Shown piece by piece: positions 34,426-43,391 of a DNA stretch of 64,000 bases. The translations under genes were made by a program, and so were the position numbers. Under the pieces are notes generated by a model that worked only from the letters and a program-made list of their open reading frames with translations, was not told where the DNA came from and searched no databases. The DNA is from JBBQWT01 sp038210375 (lineage in GTDB: Bacteria; Acidobacteriota; Terriglobia; Terriglobales; Acidobacteriaceae), in contig JBBQWT010000010.1 of NCBI GenBank assembly GCA_038210375.1, positions 1 to 64,000 of the forward strand, given 5' to 3'. The first letter of the stretch is position 1, and the number at the start of each line of letters is the position of its first letter.

Positions 34426-35325
34426 TTATTCCCTAATCGTGGCCCTATAGTCGGCCACGAACTTTTCAATCCCCTGGCGGGTGAGCTTGTGCTCGATATC
34501 GAAGCGGTCCCACGGCTGGTTGAGATCAACTTCCTTATATGGAATGGCGGCGCCCACCGGCTTGAAAGAGAAATCCGGCCCGGGCATGGGAAACTCCTGC
34601 TGAGCCCACTGGTCGAGCACCTTGCCGGGTACGGTGGCCAGCTCGGTTTCGAGTGAGAAGCAGTAGAGAAGATGCTCAAGCCCGCGCAGGCTGGCGGCCA
34701 GCACCACCACATGGCCGTCGCCAGCCGCAAACATCTGCTTGATGTTCTTGATCACGTCCGCGCCGTTGAGCCCGATGTCATCGAGACGGCCGATAAACGG
34801 CGAGACATAGACCGGGTTTTTCGAGCCTTTGGTGGCCGCGTAAACCGCCGCCGCCTGCTCCTGGGTGAAACACAGGGTCATATTGACGCGCATGTCCCGG
34901 GCCACTGACATCGTCGCCGCCTTCAATCCCTCGGGAATGATCGGGTACTTGATATAGGCGTTGGGGATCCAGGTATACATCTCCTCACCCTGGGCAAGCA
35001 TGTCCTCGGCGCTGGTGGTGTAATCGGCAAACACTTCAATGGAGACGCCGGCGTCGCCCACCAGCGGAGAAATACTCTGCACGATCTTCTTGTACTCATC
35101 ATTCTGTTCTTCCTGGCTGAGCCGCTTGCCGGATTGCACCAGCTTGAGAATGTCAGGGTTCTTGGCCACCAGCGAGGGGTTGGTGGTCTGGCCGTCCACG
35201 AATCCGATCAGGCTCTTGATGCGCAGGGTCTCCTGCGGATCTCCGCCGTCCACGAGAATTCTGGTCTTGGGGCGGGGATGAGAACCCGCCTTTGTCTGCT
35301 TCTGGGTTAAGGTTGCGTCGGTCAT
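34426..35325 (-). CDS. tal: Transaldolase family protein
   Basis: A 299-residue class I aldolase. NAYIKYPIIPEG contains the Schiff-base lysine, preceded by VSIEVFADYTT, and followed by NMTLCFTQEQAAAVYAA and VSPFIGRLDD, in transaldolase order; GFVDGQTTNPSLVAKN is the N-terminal substrate motif. It transfers dihydroxyacetone units in the pentose phosphate pathway or a related sugar exchange. ATG at 35325 follows AAGGAG with ideal spacing. It sits 22 bases downstream of the MarR-type gene on the same strand, so the two are probably one operon controlled by that regulator. Confidence 0.88.
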   Translation of the reverse strand: MTDATLTQKQTKAGSHPRPKTRILVDGGDPQETLRIKSLIGFVDGQTTNPSLVAKNPDILKLVQSGKRLSQEEQNDEYKKIVQSISPLVGDAGVSIEVFADYTTSAEDMLAQGEEMYTWIPNAYIKYPIIPEGLKAATMSVARDMRVNMTLCFTQEQAAAVYAATKGSKNPVYVSPFIGRLDDIGLNGADVIKNIKQMFAAGDGHVVVLAASLRGLEHLLYCFSLETELATVPGKVLDQWAQQEFPMPGPDFSFKPVGAAIPYKEVDLNQPWDRFDIEHKLTRQGIEKFVADYRATIRE

Positions 35326-35347
35326 GGATTGGCTCCTTTGCAACAGA

Positions 35348-35833
35348 TTACGAGGCTGCGGCGTGCAGGGTCAAATCATCCGGTCCCCGCGAATTGGCAA
35401 CCGCGGACTTGCCCAGCGACTTCAGCAATTTAAGCAGGCGCGCGCGCTTGGCCGGGGCCATGCCCTGGGTTGCCAGCTCCATGGCGTCGGAATGCTGGGC
35501 CAAAGCATCTTTAATCAGCTTGCCCCCCGCAGAGGTGAGGTGAACGATGCGGCCGCGGCGGTCATCGGGGTCGCTCCTGCGCTTGACCAGACCGCGCTGT
35601 TCCAGGCGGTCCACCGCCACGCTCATCGACCCCCCGGTGAGGCGCAACCTGCGGCTTAGGCGGATCACCGGTTGCGGACCTTTATGCAACAGGATTTCCA
35701 GGATGCCGAAGTCGGAGAGGCAGAAGCCCAGGTCCTGCAGGTTGGCTTCAGCGTGGGCACGGAGGGCATCGTAAGCCTTCCACAGGGCCAGCCATAGCTG
35801 GATGCCTGTGTTTTCGAGTGGTGAGTCTTTCAC
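35348..35833 (-). CDS. MarR family transcriptional regulator
   Basis: A 161-residue winged-helix repressor-type protein. FCLSDFGILEILLHKGPQPVIRLSRRLRLTGGSMSVAVDRLEQRGLVKRRSDPDDRRGRIVHLTSAG is the classic MarR DNA-binding core (helix-turn-helix and DxRxR wing; described here in pieces FGILEIL, GGSMSVAVDRLEQRG, DPDDRRGR). GTG at 35833 is preferred since GACGAGG lies ~8 bases before it; a GTG at 35842 is too close to that site. A long inverted repeat at 35895-35929, 62 bp upstream, is the probable operator, so it likely represses its own operon with transaldolase. Confidence 0.9.
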   Translation of the reverse strand: MKDSPLENTGIQLWLALWKAYDALRAHAEANLQDLGFCLSDFGILEILLHKGPQPVIRLSRRLRLTGGSMSVAVDRLEQRGLVKRRSDPDDRRGRIVHLTSAGGKLIKDALAQHSDAMELATQGMAPAKRARLLKLLKSLGKSAVANSRGPDDLTLHAAAS

Positions 35834-35894
35834 TGGAAACACCTCGTCTCAGTGGTCGAGTTCCTGGTTTTCCTTTTTTTAAAACTAATGAAGT

Positions 35895-35929
35895 ATACAT
35901 TGACATCAATTATATTGATATCAATGTAT
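35895..35929. promoter_or_regulatory. Near-perfect palindrome, probable MarR operator
   Basis: Two 16-base arms, ATACATTGACATCAAT and ATTGATATCAATGTAT, separated by TAT; the arms pair at 15 of 16 positions. AT-rich palindromes of this size just upstream of a marR gene are the usual autoregulatory operator. Confidence 0.8.
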
Positions 35930-36411
35930 TTTGTTTTTTTGTCGCTTGAAAAGGGGGGGCTGGACACAAAAAAGTGGCCCGGATAACAATTTAAGCGCTA
36001 CTTTTCGATCAAATTATGCGGAATTGTCATTCCGAGCGCAGCCGAGGAACCTTTTGTTTCCTCAACGCAACCCGTGGCACGCCCGCCAGGCCAAACCCTC
36101 GAAGGAAGCAGCGTTGAGGTCCTACGCGTAGCGTGCCTTTGACCCTAACTCGCGGCGATAGCGGCAATCTCGGCCCTTTACCTTCCCGCTGCTGGGCGAC
36201 AACATTAGAGCAAAGAAAAGCGCGAGGTCCTTCGCTCAAACAAGAAACAAGAACTCGCTCCAGGATGACAATTCATGAGGGGTCTTCGCTTATCGACATC
36301 TCTTCATGCAACTTCTTGAGTTCTCTGAGGGGCAAAAGTAATGGCCGCGGTTAAGAGGATCCCAAGGCCTGCGTCGCGGCGCCGCATGGGAATATACTCG
36401 TCCCTGGCCTC
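35930..36411. other. Intergenic region with two dispersed repeats
   Basis: No gene seen. Positions 36021-36055 hold GAATTGTCATTCCGAGCG ... GAGGAACC, which recurs at 60974-61010. Positions 36212-36273 hold GCGAGGTCCTTCGCT ... CTCGCTCCAGGATGACA, which recurs at 51331-51390 and, inverted, at 62304-62367. Confidence 0.65.
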
Positions 36412-37119
36412 ATGTCTTTTTCCTCTGCATCCTATCCGTTCGAGGTGCGCTTTCAGGCAGCCAGCGACTCGGCGTTGCTGGTTTATTTCGGCGACAACAT
36501 CACTCTTCCCGCGCACCAGTTGGTCTTAAAGCTCTTACGTCTGTTGCAATCGGAACCCATCGCGGGCGTGGTCAACCTGCATCCCGCCTACTGTTCGATT
36601 CTGCTGAAGTTTGACCCGCTGGGCTTGCGGCACAGCGATCTGCAAGCCTCTCTGCGGCTGTATCTGGAGCGCCTGGATACGTTGACTCTCTCGCCGCCCC
36701 GGGAGGTGGAAATTCCGATTTGTTACGGACCGGAGTGTGGACCTGACCTCGAAGCTGTGGCCGCGCGCCATAAGATGGACCCCGCGAGAGTCGTCGAATT
36801 GCATTCCTCGGCCGCGTACCTGGTCTATTTTCTGGGGTTTGTTCCCGGATTTGCGTATCTCGGCGGCGTTCCCGCAGCACTGGTTACGCCGCGGCTAGCC
36901 TCTCCGCGCCGCCAGGTGCCTCCTGGCAGCCTGGGGATTGCCGGAGCGCAATGCGGCATTTATCCGCTGCCCACGCCCGGCGGGTGGAACCTTCTGGGCC
37001 GTACCCCGGTTTCTCTCTTGCGTCCCCGGCAAGAGCCCATGAGCCTGCTGGCCATCGGCGACCGCGTGCGTTTCCAACCGGTATCGCACGAGGACTTCAT
37101 GGCTCTGGAGCGGAAGTGA
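36412..37119 (+). CDS. pxpB: 5-oxoprolinase subunit B (KipI family)
   Basis: A 235-residue PxpB protein, part of the ATP-dependent PxpABC 5-oxoprolinase that opens 5-oxoproline to glutamate. Landmarks: early SDSALLVYFG, VVNLHPAYCSILLKFDP, the central EIPICYGPECGPDLE, and FLGFVPGFAYLGGVP with LASPRRQVPPGSLGIAGAQCGIYPLPTPGGWNLLGRT (each as separate short motifs), with full length. ATG at 36412. Its TGA overlaps the GTG start of pxpC (GTGA). With pxpC and pxpA it forms a complete set in the order B-C-A. Confidence 0.93.
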   Translation: MSFSSASYPFEVRFQAASDSALLVYFGDNITLPAHQLVLKLLRLLQSEPIAGVVNLHPAYCSILLKFDPLGLRHSDLQASLRLYLERLDTLTLSPPREVEIPICYGPECGPDLEAVAARHKMDPARVVELHSSAAYLVYFLGFVPGFAYLGGVPAALVTPRLASPRRQVPPGSLGIAGAQCGIYPLPTPGGWNLLGRTPVSLLRPRQEPMSLLAIGDRVRFQPVSHEDFMALERK

Positions 37120-38174
37120 AAGACCTGATCACGGTCGAAGCTCCAGGTTTATTCACCACCGCGCAGGACCTCGGCCGCGAAGGCTACGGACCGCTGGGGG
37201 TCTCGCCTTCCGGGGCCGCTGATCCTACAGCGTTGCGCCTGGGAAACCTGCTGGTGGGCAACCCGGAAGGCGCGGCCGCGCTGGAGATGACGTTGCTCGG
37301 CGGAGCCTTCCGGTTCCACGCCCCTTGCATCATCGCGCTGACCGGGTCCGATTTTGGCGGCACGCTGAGCGATGCATCGGGCGCCCCGTTTGAAGCAATG
37401 CCTGACGCAACCTCTGAAGCAACGATGCATGCAAACCAGGGCGCCAGCCGGAGCGCGCCGCCAGCGGCTGTACCCGTACCGCTGTGGACCTCGGTATCAG
37501 TCCAAGCCGGACAGCTCCTTCGCCTGGGGCCTACGCAAACCGGCGCGCGCTGCTATCTTGCGGTGCGCGGCGGCATTGCGGTGCCGGATTTCTTGGGCAG
37601 CTCGTCAACCCACATCCTGAGCGGGCTTGGAGGTTTTGCCGGCCGCGCTCTGCGGCGCGGCGACGTGCTGAACGCCGGTGACACCGCCAGCCAGGCTTCC
37701 CCGGGCCGCCGGATCCACCCAGAGTCTCTGCAGCGCCTGGCGCCCCTCAAAATCCTGCGGGTCACCGCCGGGCCGCAGATGGATTGGTTCGGCCACGCGG
37801 CGCGCCACGCATTTTTTACGGCTTCGTACACGGTTTCAGAGGAGTCGAACCGTATGGGCATTCGCCTGATCGCCGCAGCCAACGCGGCTTCGAGCATCGC
37901 CGCTGCCGGACGCGAGATGATCACCGAAGGCGTTTCTCTGGGAGCGATCCAGGTTCCTGCCTCGGGTGCGCCGATCATCTTGTTTGTGGAGCAGCAGACC
38001 ACCGGAGGCTATCCCAAGATAGCGAATGTGATTTCCGCCGACCTGCCCAGCCTGGGGCAGCTCCGCCCGCGTGATGAAATTAGGTTTGAACTGGTAGAGT
38101 GGGGGGATGCCCGCGCGCTGCTGGCGGAGCGCGAAAGTTTGCTGCGATCACGCCAACTGGTTGCGGAGCCCTGA
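37116..38174 (+). CDS. pxpC: 5-oxoprolinase subunit C (biotin-dependent carboxyltransferase-like, KipA family)
   Basis: A 352-residue PxpC/KipA protein. VEAPGLFTTAQDLGREGYGPLGVSPSG at the N-terminus, ALEMTLLGG, TGSDFGG, YLAVRGGI and later SNRMGIRL, ITEGVSLGAIQVPASG and PIILFVEQQTTGGYPKIANV are the family motifs in order. GTG at 37116 is used: it follows GGAGCGGAA and overlaps the pxpB stop, which implies coupling; the open frame from 36951 is only the out-of-frame shadow over pxpB. A ~30-residue insert around DASGAPFEAMPDATSE is not typical and looks like a flexible loop. Confidence 0.93.
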   Translation: MKDLITVEAPGLFTTAQDLGREGYGPLGVSPSGAADPTALRLGNLLVGNPEGAAALEMTLLGGAFRFHAPCIIALTGSDFGGTLSDASGAPFEAMPDATSEATMHANQGASRSAPPAAVPVPLWTSVSVQAGQLLRLGPTQTGARCYLAVRGGIAVPDFLGSSSTHILSGLGGFAGRALRRGDVLNAGDTASQASPGRRIHPESLQRLAPLKILRVTAGPQMDWFGHAARHAFFTASYTVSEESNRMGIRLIAAANAASSIAAAGREMITEGVSLGAIQVPASGAPIILFVEQQTTGGYPKIANVISADLPSLGQLRPRDEIRFELVEWGDARALLAERESLLRSRQLVAEP

Positions 38175-38231
38175 ACTGAAAATCGTCAGGGCTTCACAGG
38201 ACTTCTAATCCGCCGGGGACTGGTTCAATCT

Positions 38232-39035
38232 ATGAAGCTGATCGATCTCAATTGCGATACTGGAGAGACTCCGGGGGCGATTACCAGCGGCGTCCAGGAA
38301 TCCCTGATGCCCTTCATTACCTCGGTCAACGTAGCCTGCGGCGGACACGCGGGCGACGCGGCCACTATGAAAGAAACGGTGGAACAGGCCATGCGCTGGA
38401 AGCTCGCCATCGGCGCGCATCCCAGCTTTCCGGACCGAATCAACTTTGGCCGCCGGAAAATGAAGATGCCGGCCGCGGAGATCGCGGATTCGGTGCATGA
38501 ACAGGTACAGGCGCTGGCGAAAATCGCCAAGTCATGCGGCGCCTCACTTACCCACGTCAAGGCCCACGGAGCGCTCTATAGCCAGGCGGTGGATGATGTC
38601 TTGGTTGCGCAGGCGATTGCGGATGGCGTGGCCCGGTTTAGCCGCGAGCTGATCATGGTGGGCCTGGCCAGCTCCAGAATGCTGAACGTGTTTCGCAAGG
38701 CAGGCTTCCGGGTGGCGGGCGAAGGGTTTGCCGACCGGCGCTACGAACCAGATGGAACGCTGCGCCTGCGGAAGTTTGATGACGCCGTCATTCGCGATCC
38801 GGCAGAGGCCGCGAAACAAGTGCTGCAACTGGTGCAGAGCGGAACGGTAGTCGCCTCGGATGGCACCGCGCTATGGCTCGATGTGCAAACCATCTGCATT
38901 CACGGTGACACCCCGGGCGCGCCCCAGATCCTTGAGACCATGGTGCAATCCCTGCGCAAAGCCAAAATTACGGTGCGGGCGCTCTCGCGCAGAGCCGGAA
39001 ACGCCCGAAAAAAGACCGAAACCCGGGGCGGCTAG
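38232..39035 (+). CDS. pxpA: 5-oxoprolinase subunit A (LamB/YcsF family)
   Basis: A 267-residue PxpA. KLIDLNCDTGE at the start, SVNVACGGHAGDA, GAHPSFPDR, HVKAHGALY, and later GEGFADRRYEPDGTLRLR and CIHGDTPGA cover the whole LamB/YcsF family. It begins 57 bp after pxpC. Together the three subunits hydrolyse 5-oxoproline (a spontaneous glutamine by-product) with ATP in the cytoplasm. The last ~15 residues are a basic tail. The next gene, a permease on the opposite strand, overlaps its stop by a few bases. Confidence 0.94.
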   Translation: MKLIDLNCDTGETPGAITSGVQESLMPFITSVNVACGGHAGDAATMKETVEQAMRWKLAIGAHPSFPDRINFGRRKMKMPAAEIADSVHEQVQALAKIAKSCGASLTHVKAHGALYSQAVDDVLVAQAIADGVARFSRELIMVGLASSRMLNVFRKAGFRVAGEGFADRRYEPDGTLRLRKFDDAVIRDPAEAAKQVLQLVQSGTVVASDGTALWLDVQTICIHGDTPGAPQILETMVQSLRKAKITVRALSRRAGNARKKTETRGG

Positions 39036-40531
39036 CTCGCGGGCGGCAGGCCGGCAGGCGCCTCTCTCAGCAGCCTTTTCCACACGCCATACACCGGAAT
39101 CCCCAACAGCACCAGAATTAAGCCCGGCCAGGTATATTGCGGCTTGTAGCGTAACAACTGCACTTCCAGAAAAGTCGCCATCGCCAGGTAAATGGCGGGC
39201 AGCGCGGGATACCCCAACACGCGATAGGGGCGCGGCATTTCCGGGCGGCGGATGCGCAGCACGAACAACCCCACCACGGTCAGGATGTAGAACATGACCA
39301 CGGTGAAGATGACGAAATCAATTAACTGGCGATAGGTTCCGGAAAGACAAAGCAGCGAAGCCCAGACGCACTGCACCCATAGAGCGACCGCGGGGGTATT
39401 GTGGCGGTTGACTGCTCCCACGCGGCGGAAGAACAAACCATCGCGCGCCATGGCGTAGTAAACGCGGGCGCCGGCCAGGATCAAGCCGTTATTGCAGCCA
39501 AAGGTTGAAATCATGATGGCCACCGCCATCACTACGGCGCCGCCGGGCCCAATCATCATTTGGGCGGCGGCGGTGCCGACGCGGTCCCCGGCGGCGAACT
39601 GCATTCCGCGATCAAGCACGCCAGCCCCACTCGCAGAGCCGGCCAGCGGCAGCACATTCAAGTAAGCAAAATTGGCCAGCACATACAGCAGGGTCACGAT
39701 CCCCGTGCCCAGGGCCAGGGATAACGGCAGGTTGCGGCTGGGGTTCCGCACCTCCGCCGCGGTAAACGTCACGTTGTTCCATGCCGATGATGAAAACAGC
39801 GCCCCCACCATGGCCAGGCTGACCAGGGTAAGAGTCCCCACCCATGCGCTTGGTTCGCCGGCGGGATAGGGATGGGTTCCAAACAGGCTGGCATTGCGCC
39901 AGAAGCCGGTGAAGTTGGCTTGGCGGGCCACGGCGCTGGTCGCCACAAAACCCACCAGCGTCAGGCTCGCCAGCGCGCCGATCTTGGCTATGGTGAGAAC
40001 GTTCTGCACCATGGCGCCGGCGCGCACCCCGCGGGTGTTGAGCGCGGTAAGAAAAATCAACGAAACGATGGCCAGCAGGTTCTGCGTATTCAAACCGGCG
40101 TTGTAAGGCCCGAGCACGCCGATGGTGGTGTGGTAGGGGCCGAGGGTCCCCAGCTTCCAAATCCAGGAGGTGGCAGAAAACCAGGGCAGCAGCACCCCGG
40201 TAAAGTTGGCAAAGGCAATAGCCACGGCGGCGATGGTGGCGGTCTGAATCACTAGCAGGGTGGCCCATCCGTAGAGAAATCCCCACATCGGCCCCAGCGA
40301 TTCCCGCAGAAACACGTACGACCCGCCGGCACGGGGCATGGCCGCGGCCAGCTCTCCGTAGCAGAGAGCCGCAATGGTGGTCATGATTCCCGTGGCCAGC
40401 CACACCACGATCAACAGGCCGGGGCTGGCGACTTGGCGGGCGATGTCAGCCGAGACGATAAAAATGCCGGAGCCGATCATCGACCCGGCCACGATCATGG
40501 TGGCATCCAGCGGGCCCATGCTCTGGAGCAA
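39032..40531 (-). CDS. APC family amino-acid permease
   Basis: A ~499-residue integral membrane protein with about 12 hydrophobic segments. MIVAGSMIGSGIFIVSADIAR at the start (here split: VAGSMIGSGIF is the substrate-binding GSGIF loop of helix 1), YGELAAAMPRAGGSYVFLRE in helix 3 region, and a late NGLILAGARVYYAMARDG are APC superfamily hallmarks of LAT/YfnA-type amino-acid antiporters or symporters. TTG at 40531 is the first usable start by distance to the family N-terminus, but the frame is open further upstream without a better candidate, so the start is uncertain. It converges with pxpA. Confidence 0.88.
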   Translation of the reverse strand: MLQSMGPLDATMIVAGSMIGSGIFIVSADIARQVASPGLLIVVWLATGIMTTIAALCYGELAAAMPRAGGSYVFLRESLGPMWGFLYGWATLLVIQTATIAAVAIAFANFTGVLLPWFSATSWIWKLGTLGPYHTTIGVLGPYNAGLNTQNLLAIVSLIFLTALNTRGVRAGAMVQNVLTIAKIGALASLTLVGFVATSAVARQANFTGFWRNASLFGTHPYPAGEPSAWVGTLTLVSLAMVGALFSSSAWNNVTFTAAEVRNPSRNLPLSLALGTGIVTLLYVLANFAYLNVLPLAGSASGAGVLDRGMQFAAGDRVGTAAAQMMIGPGGAVVMAVAIMISTFGCNNGLILAGARVYYAMARDGLFFRRVGAVNRHNTPAVALWVQCVWASLLCLSGTYRQLIDFVIFTVVMFYILTVVGLFVLRIRRPEMPRPYRVLGYPALPAIYLAMATFLEVQLLRYKPQYTWPGLILVLLGIPVYGVWKRLLREAPAGLPPAS

Positions 40532-40587
40532 TCCAGACGAAGGAACCGCGGCGGGTTCGCCCTCGGGCTGGCTTGGAGAATGTGGGT

Positions 40588-42483
40588 TCAGTTGGCGCGG
40601 CCTATTTTCCTGAGAAGTTCCTGGAAGCGCGGATCGGAATGGAGTGGGTTCAGCCGGGGATCAATCTTTAGATTGGCCAGCCAGGGATCATCCTGGGCGT
40701 AGGCGCGCGACAGCCATTGCAGGGCGTCCTCGTTTCTGCCCAGGCCCGTATAAATCACCGCAATTCCAAAGGGCGAGACGGAATGACCGGGTGAGGGTTT
40801 CTGTAGCTCCGCAAGTATTTCCAAAGCCTTGCGCTGATTTAACGAGACCGCATAAACATGTCCCAGCATGGCCATGACCACCGGCGAAGGGGCCGCTTTC
40901 TGCAATTCGGCGATGGCGCCGGGATAATTCCCGTGGCGCTCTTCAATCAGTCCAAGGGCCCAGTGCGCTGGGGGGAAATCCGGATCCATAGCCATCGCTC
41001 TTGCGACTTCAATTTTCGCCTTCTCATAGTCATCGGAATAAAATCCCAGCATCCATGCCAGGCTTGCCGGCGCCCCCGGCCAAAGCGGATCAACCTCCTG
41101 CACGATATGGTTCTGGGCAATGGCTTCATCCATTCTTCCCAGGGACATCAGCAATTGGGAGTAGCCATGATGAGCGGACGATGAATTGACATTGAGCTCG
41201 ATGGCCTTCTTGAATTCCCGTTCCCCGCCCGTGGTGTCCCACAGAGTATTTGACAGAAAGTATCCAGCTCCCATGTGAGCTTCCGCCAGGCTAGGATCGA
41301 TCTCCAACGCCTTGTTGCCCGCCGCCGCTTGTTTGGTCCGCACGTCGGCGGGAACCATTCCCCCGTAAAACCTCAATAGCCCATAGGACGACGATAGTCC
41401 CACATAAGCCGGAGCATAATCGGGGTCTTTGAGAATGGCTTCCTGAAAGAGCTCTGACCCGCGCTGCAAGCTTTCCATCGATCGCTTGTTCAGCTCGTAC
41501 TGGCCTTTCAAATAAAGCTGGTAGGCGTCTTTGTTCTCGGTGGATCGCGCCGGGGATTGGCCCTCGCGCCGGGAATCGATTTTGGCGGCGACCTGCCTCG
41601 AAATTTCCTGCTCAATGGTCAGGGCATCGGAAAGCTTGCGGGTGAACCTTTGGCCCCACAGGTGGCGGTTGTCGCGGGCATCGAGCAGTTCCACGCTGAA
41701 GATCAGGTCATCATCGTGCCGGTTCATGGAGCCGGTCAGCAACGTGCGCACGCCCAGTTCCTTTGCGATTTTTTCCGACTCCATATCTTTCCCTTTGTAG
41801 TGGAAAACTGAATTGCGGGCGATGACCTTGAGGTTTGGCAGCTTGGCCAGGTCGTTCATCAGGCCCTCCGATAATCCGTCACTAAGGTAGTCGAGGGCGG
41901 GGTCGCCAGTGGTATTGGCGAAGGGTAAAACCGCCAGGGAATCGATTGCCGGGGCGGGCCAGAAATACCAGGCCGCAGCGGCCAGCAGAACCAGGCCGGC
42001 CAGGACGAGCGCGATAGTGCGAAACCGGGCGCGGTCCCGCGGCAGGGCGATGGCCGGGACGCCAGGCGCGGCGCTGTCCGGCAGAACCGATGAGGGTATG
42101 GCGCTCAATCCGGCATCCGCGATGAGGGACGAGTTCGGCGGGTGCAAGTTCTCGATTGGGGCAACGAACCGGTATCCCCGGCGGGGGACGGTTTCGATGA
42201 ACCGCGAGTTGTCCGCGGCGTCGCCCAGCACCTCCCGCAAACGGTTGATCGCCGTGTTCAGGCTGTGGTCGAAATCCACAAAGGTGTCGGCCGGCCATAG
42301 CTGCTGGCGGATCTGGTCGCGGGTAACGATCTGGCCGGCGTTTTCGAGCAACAGCGCGAGAATGGCAAACGGCTGGTCCTGCAACTTGATTCGAACCCCG
42401 CTTTTGCGCAATTCGCGATTGTGCAGGTCGGCTTCAAACACACCAAACCTGGTCCCGCGCGGCGAGGTGGAAGGCAAATCCAT
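40588..42483 (-). CDS. CadC-like membrane regulator: winged helix, membrane segment, TPR
   Basis: A 631-residue protein. Residues ~10-105 are an OmpR-type winged helix (FGVFEADLHNRELRK, QPFAILALLLENAG, VTRDQIRQQLWP, SLNTAINRLREVLGD, ETVPRRGYRFV). A single membrane helix follows at ~160-180 (LVLAGLVLLAAAAWYFW). Next is a TolB/FlgO-like alpha-beta region (SLAVLPFANTTGDPALDYLSDGL ... GVRTLLTGSMNR), then TPR repeats to the end. This 'DNA-binding head inside, sensor outside' design is very common in acidobacteria. The signal is unknown. ATG at 42483 follows GGAG. It lies 57 bp upstream of the permease on the same strand and might control it. Confidence 0.87.
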   Translation of the reverse strand: MDLPSTSPRGTRFGVFEADLHNRELRKSGVRIKLQDQPFAILALLLENAGQIVTRDQIRQQLWPADTFVDFDHSLNTAINRLREVLGDAADNSRFIETVPRRGYRFVAPIENLHPPNSSLIADAGLSAIPSSVLPDSAAPGVPAIALPRDRARFRTIALVLAGLVLLAAAAWYFWPAPAIDSLAVLPFANTTGDPALDYLSDGLSEGLMNDLAKLPNLKVIARNSVFHYKGKDMESEKIAKELGVRTLLTGSMNRHDDDLIFSVELLDARDNRHLWGQRFTRKLSDALTIEQEISRQVAAKIDSRREGQSPARSTENKDAYQLYLKGQYELNKRSMESLQRGSELFQEAILKDPDYAPAYVGLSSSYGLLRFYGGMVPADVRTKQAAAGNKALEIDPSLAEAHMGAGYFLSNTLWDTTGGEREFKKAIELNVNSSSAHHGYSQLLMSLGRMDEAIAQNHIVQEVDPLWPGAPASLAWMLGFYSDDYEKAKIEVARAMAMDPDFPPAHWALGLIEERHGNYPGAIAELQKAAPSPVVMAMLGHVYAVSLNQRKALEILAELQKPSPGHSVSPFGIAVIYTGLGRNEDALQWLSRAYAQDDPWLANLKIDPRLNPLHSDPRFQELLRKIGRAN

Positions 42484-42679
42484 CACATTCTCCGGATAGG
42501 CGGAGTTTATCACCCGCCGACGCCATAAAACAGCCTCCGCTGCCCCGTAACCTGCTGCGCCAACAGTTTTACTTTCAACAGTTTACCGGGTGAGAAGTGG
42601 GTAAGGAAGGCGTGAGGACCAGAGCATTGAGGTCACATGCCTTTTACGCCAAAGTGACCGCAGCCCTAAGGAGGCCACC

Positions 42680-43105
42680 ATGAAAAAACCAATGTTTTTC
42701 GCAGCCCTGGCATTAGCCCTGATCGTGACCTGTGGACAAACCGCCAACGCCCAATCCGTACGCATCCTGATGCGGGGAAATATCCCCTTTAGCTTTGAAG
42801 TGGGAGGAAAGACGCTGCCCGCCGGGAACTATGTAGTGTCGCAGGTAGGCGCCGACCTGTTCACTATCCGCAGTCTGTCGGGTAATGCCGCAGTCCAGAT
42901 GATGGCGGTCTCATACCCCCAGGCCAAAACTTTGCCCCAGGCGGCAAACCTGATCTTCCACCGCTACGGCAACCGCTCGCTGCTGGCCGAGGTATGGAAG
43001 CCCGCCGAAAAGGAAGGCATCCAGTTCATGAACGCTAAGACTGAAGCAAGGGCCAAAAAAGTGCACGCCGAACGGCAGATCGTGGCATTAGCACTGCCGC
43101 GATAG
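42680..43105 (+). CDS. Exported protein of unknown function (141 aa)
   Basis: A small secreted protein with a clear signal peptide (MKKPMFFAALALALIVTC ... ANA, cleavage near residue 24) and a beta-rich mature part with NIPFSFEVGGKTLPAGNYVV, a motif I associate with a group of short exported proteins frequent in acidobacteria. A strong AAGGAGG precedes ATG at 42680. The hairpin at 43126-43150 closes the gene. Function unknown. It diverges from the CadC-like regulator and so could be one of its targets. Confidence 0.75.
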   Translation: MKKPMFFAALALALIVTCGQTANAQSVRILMRGNIPFSFEVGGKTLPAGNYVVSQVGADLFTIRSLSGNAAVQMMAVSYPQAKTLPQAANLIFHRYGNRSLLAEVWKPAEKEGIQFMNAKTEARAKKVHAERQIVALALPR

Positions 43106-43125
43106 TTTTCAGGGCCAAATCTGCA

Positions 43126-43150
43126 AGGGCCCCGGCGCGGTCCGGGGCTC
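43126..43150 (+). terminator. Hairpin terminator after the exported-protein gene
   Basis: GGCCCCGG and CCGGGGCT form an 8-bp GC-rich stem with a 6-base loop, 20 bp past the stop; the following CTTAAT gives only a weak T-tract. Confidence 0.55.
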
Positions 43151-43276
43151 TTAATATGTTGCCGCGACGTAGCGCTACTCCGCTCACTCGGTAAGTTTGT
43201 TTACAGTCAAATGATCGCAAAGAAAGTGTTCGCTACCTGGAGAGGTAACAGGCTCGTCTTGAACTTGCTGATTTTC

Positions 43277-43356
<80 letters not shown>

Positions 43357-43391
43357 TGGGTGTGATTGCAACTAGATAGCAATTTTACCAT

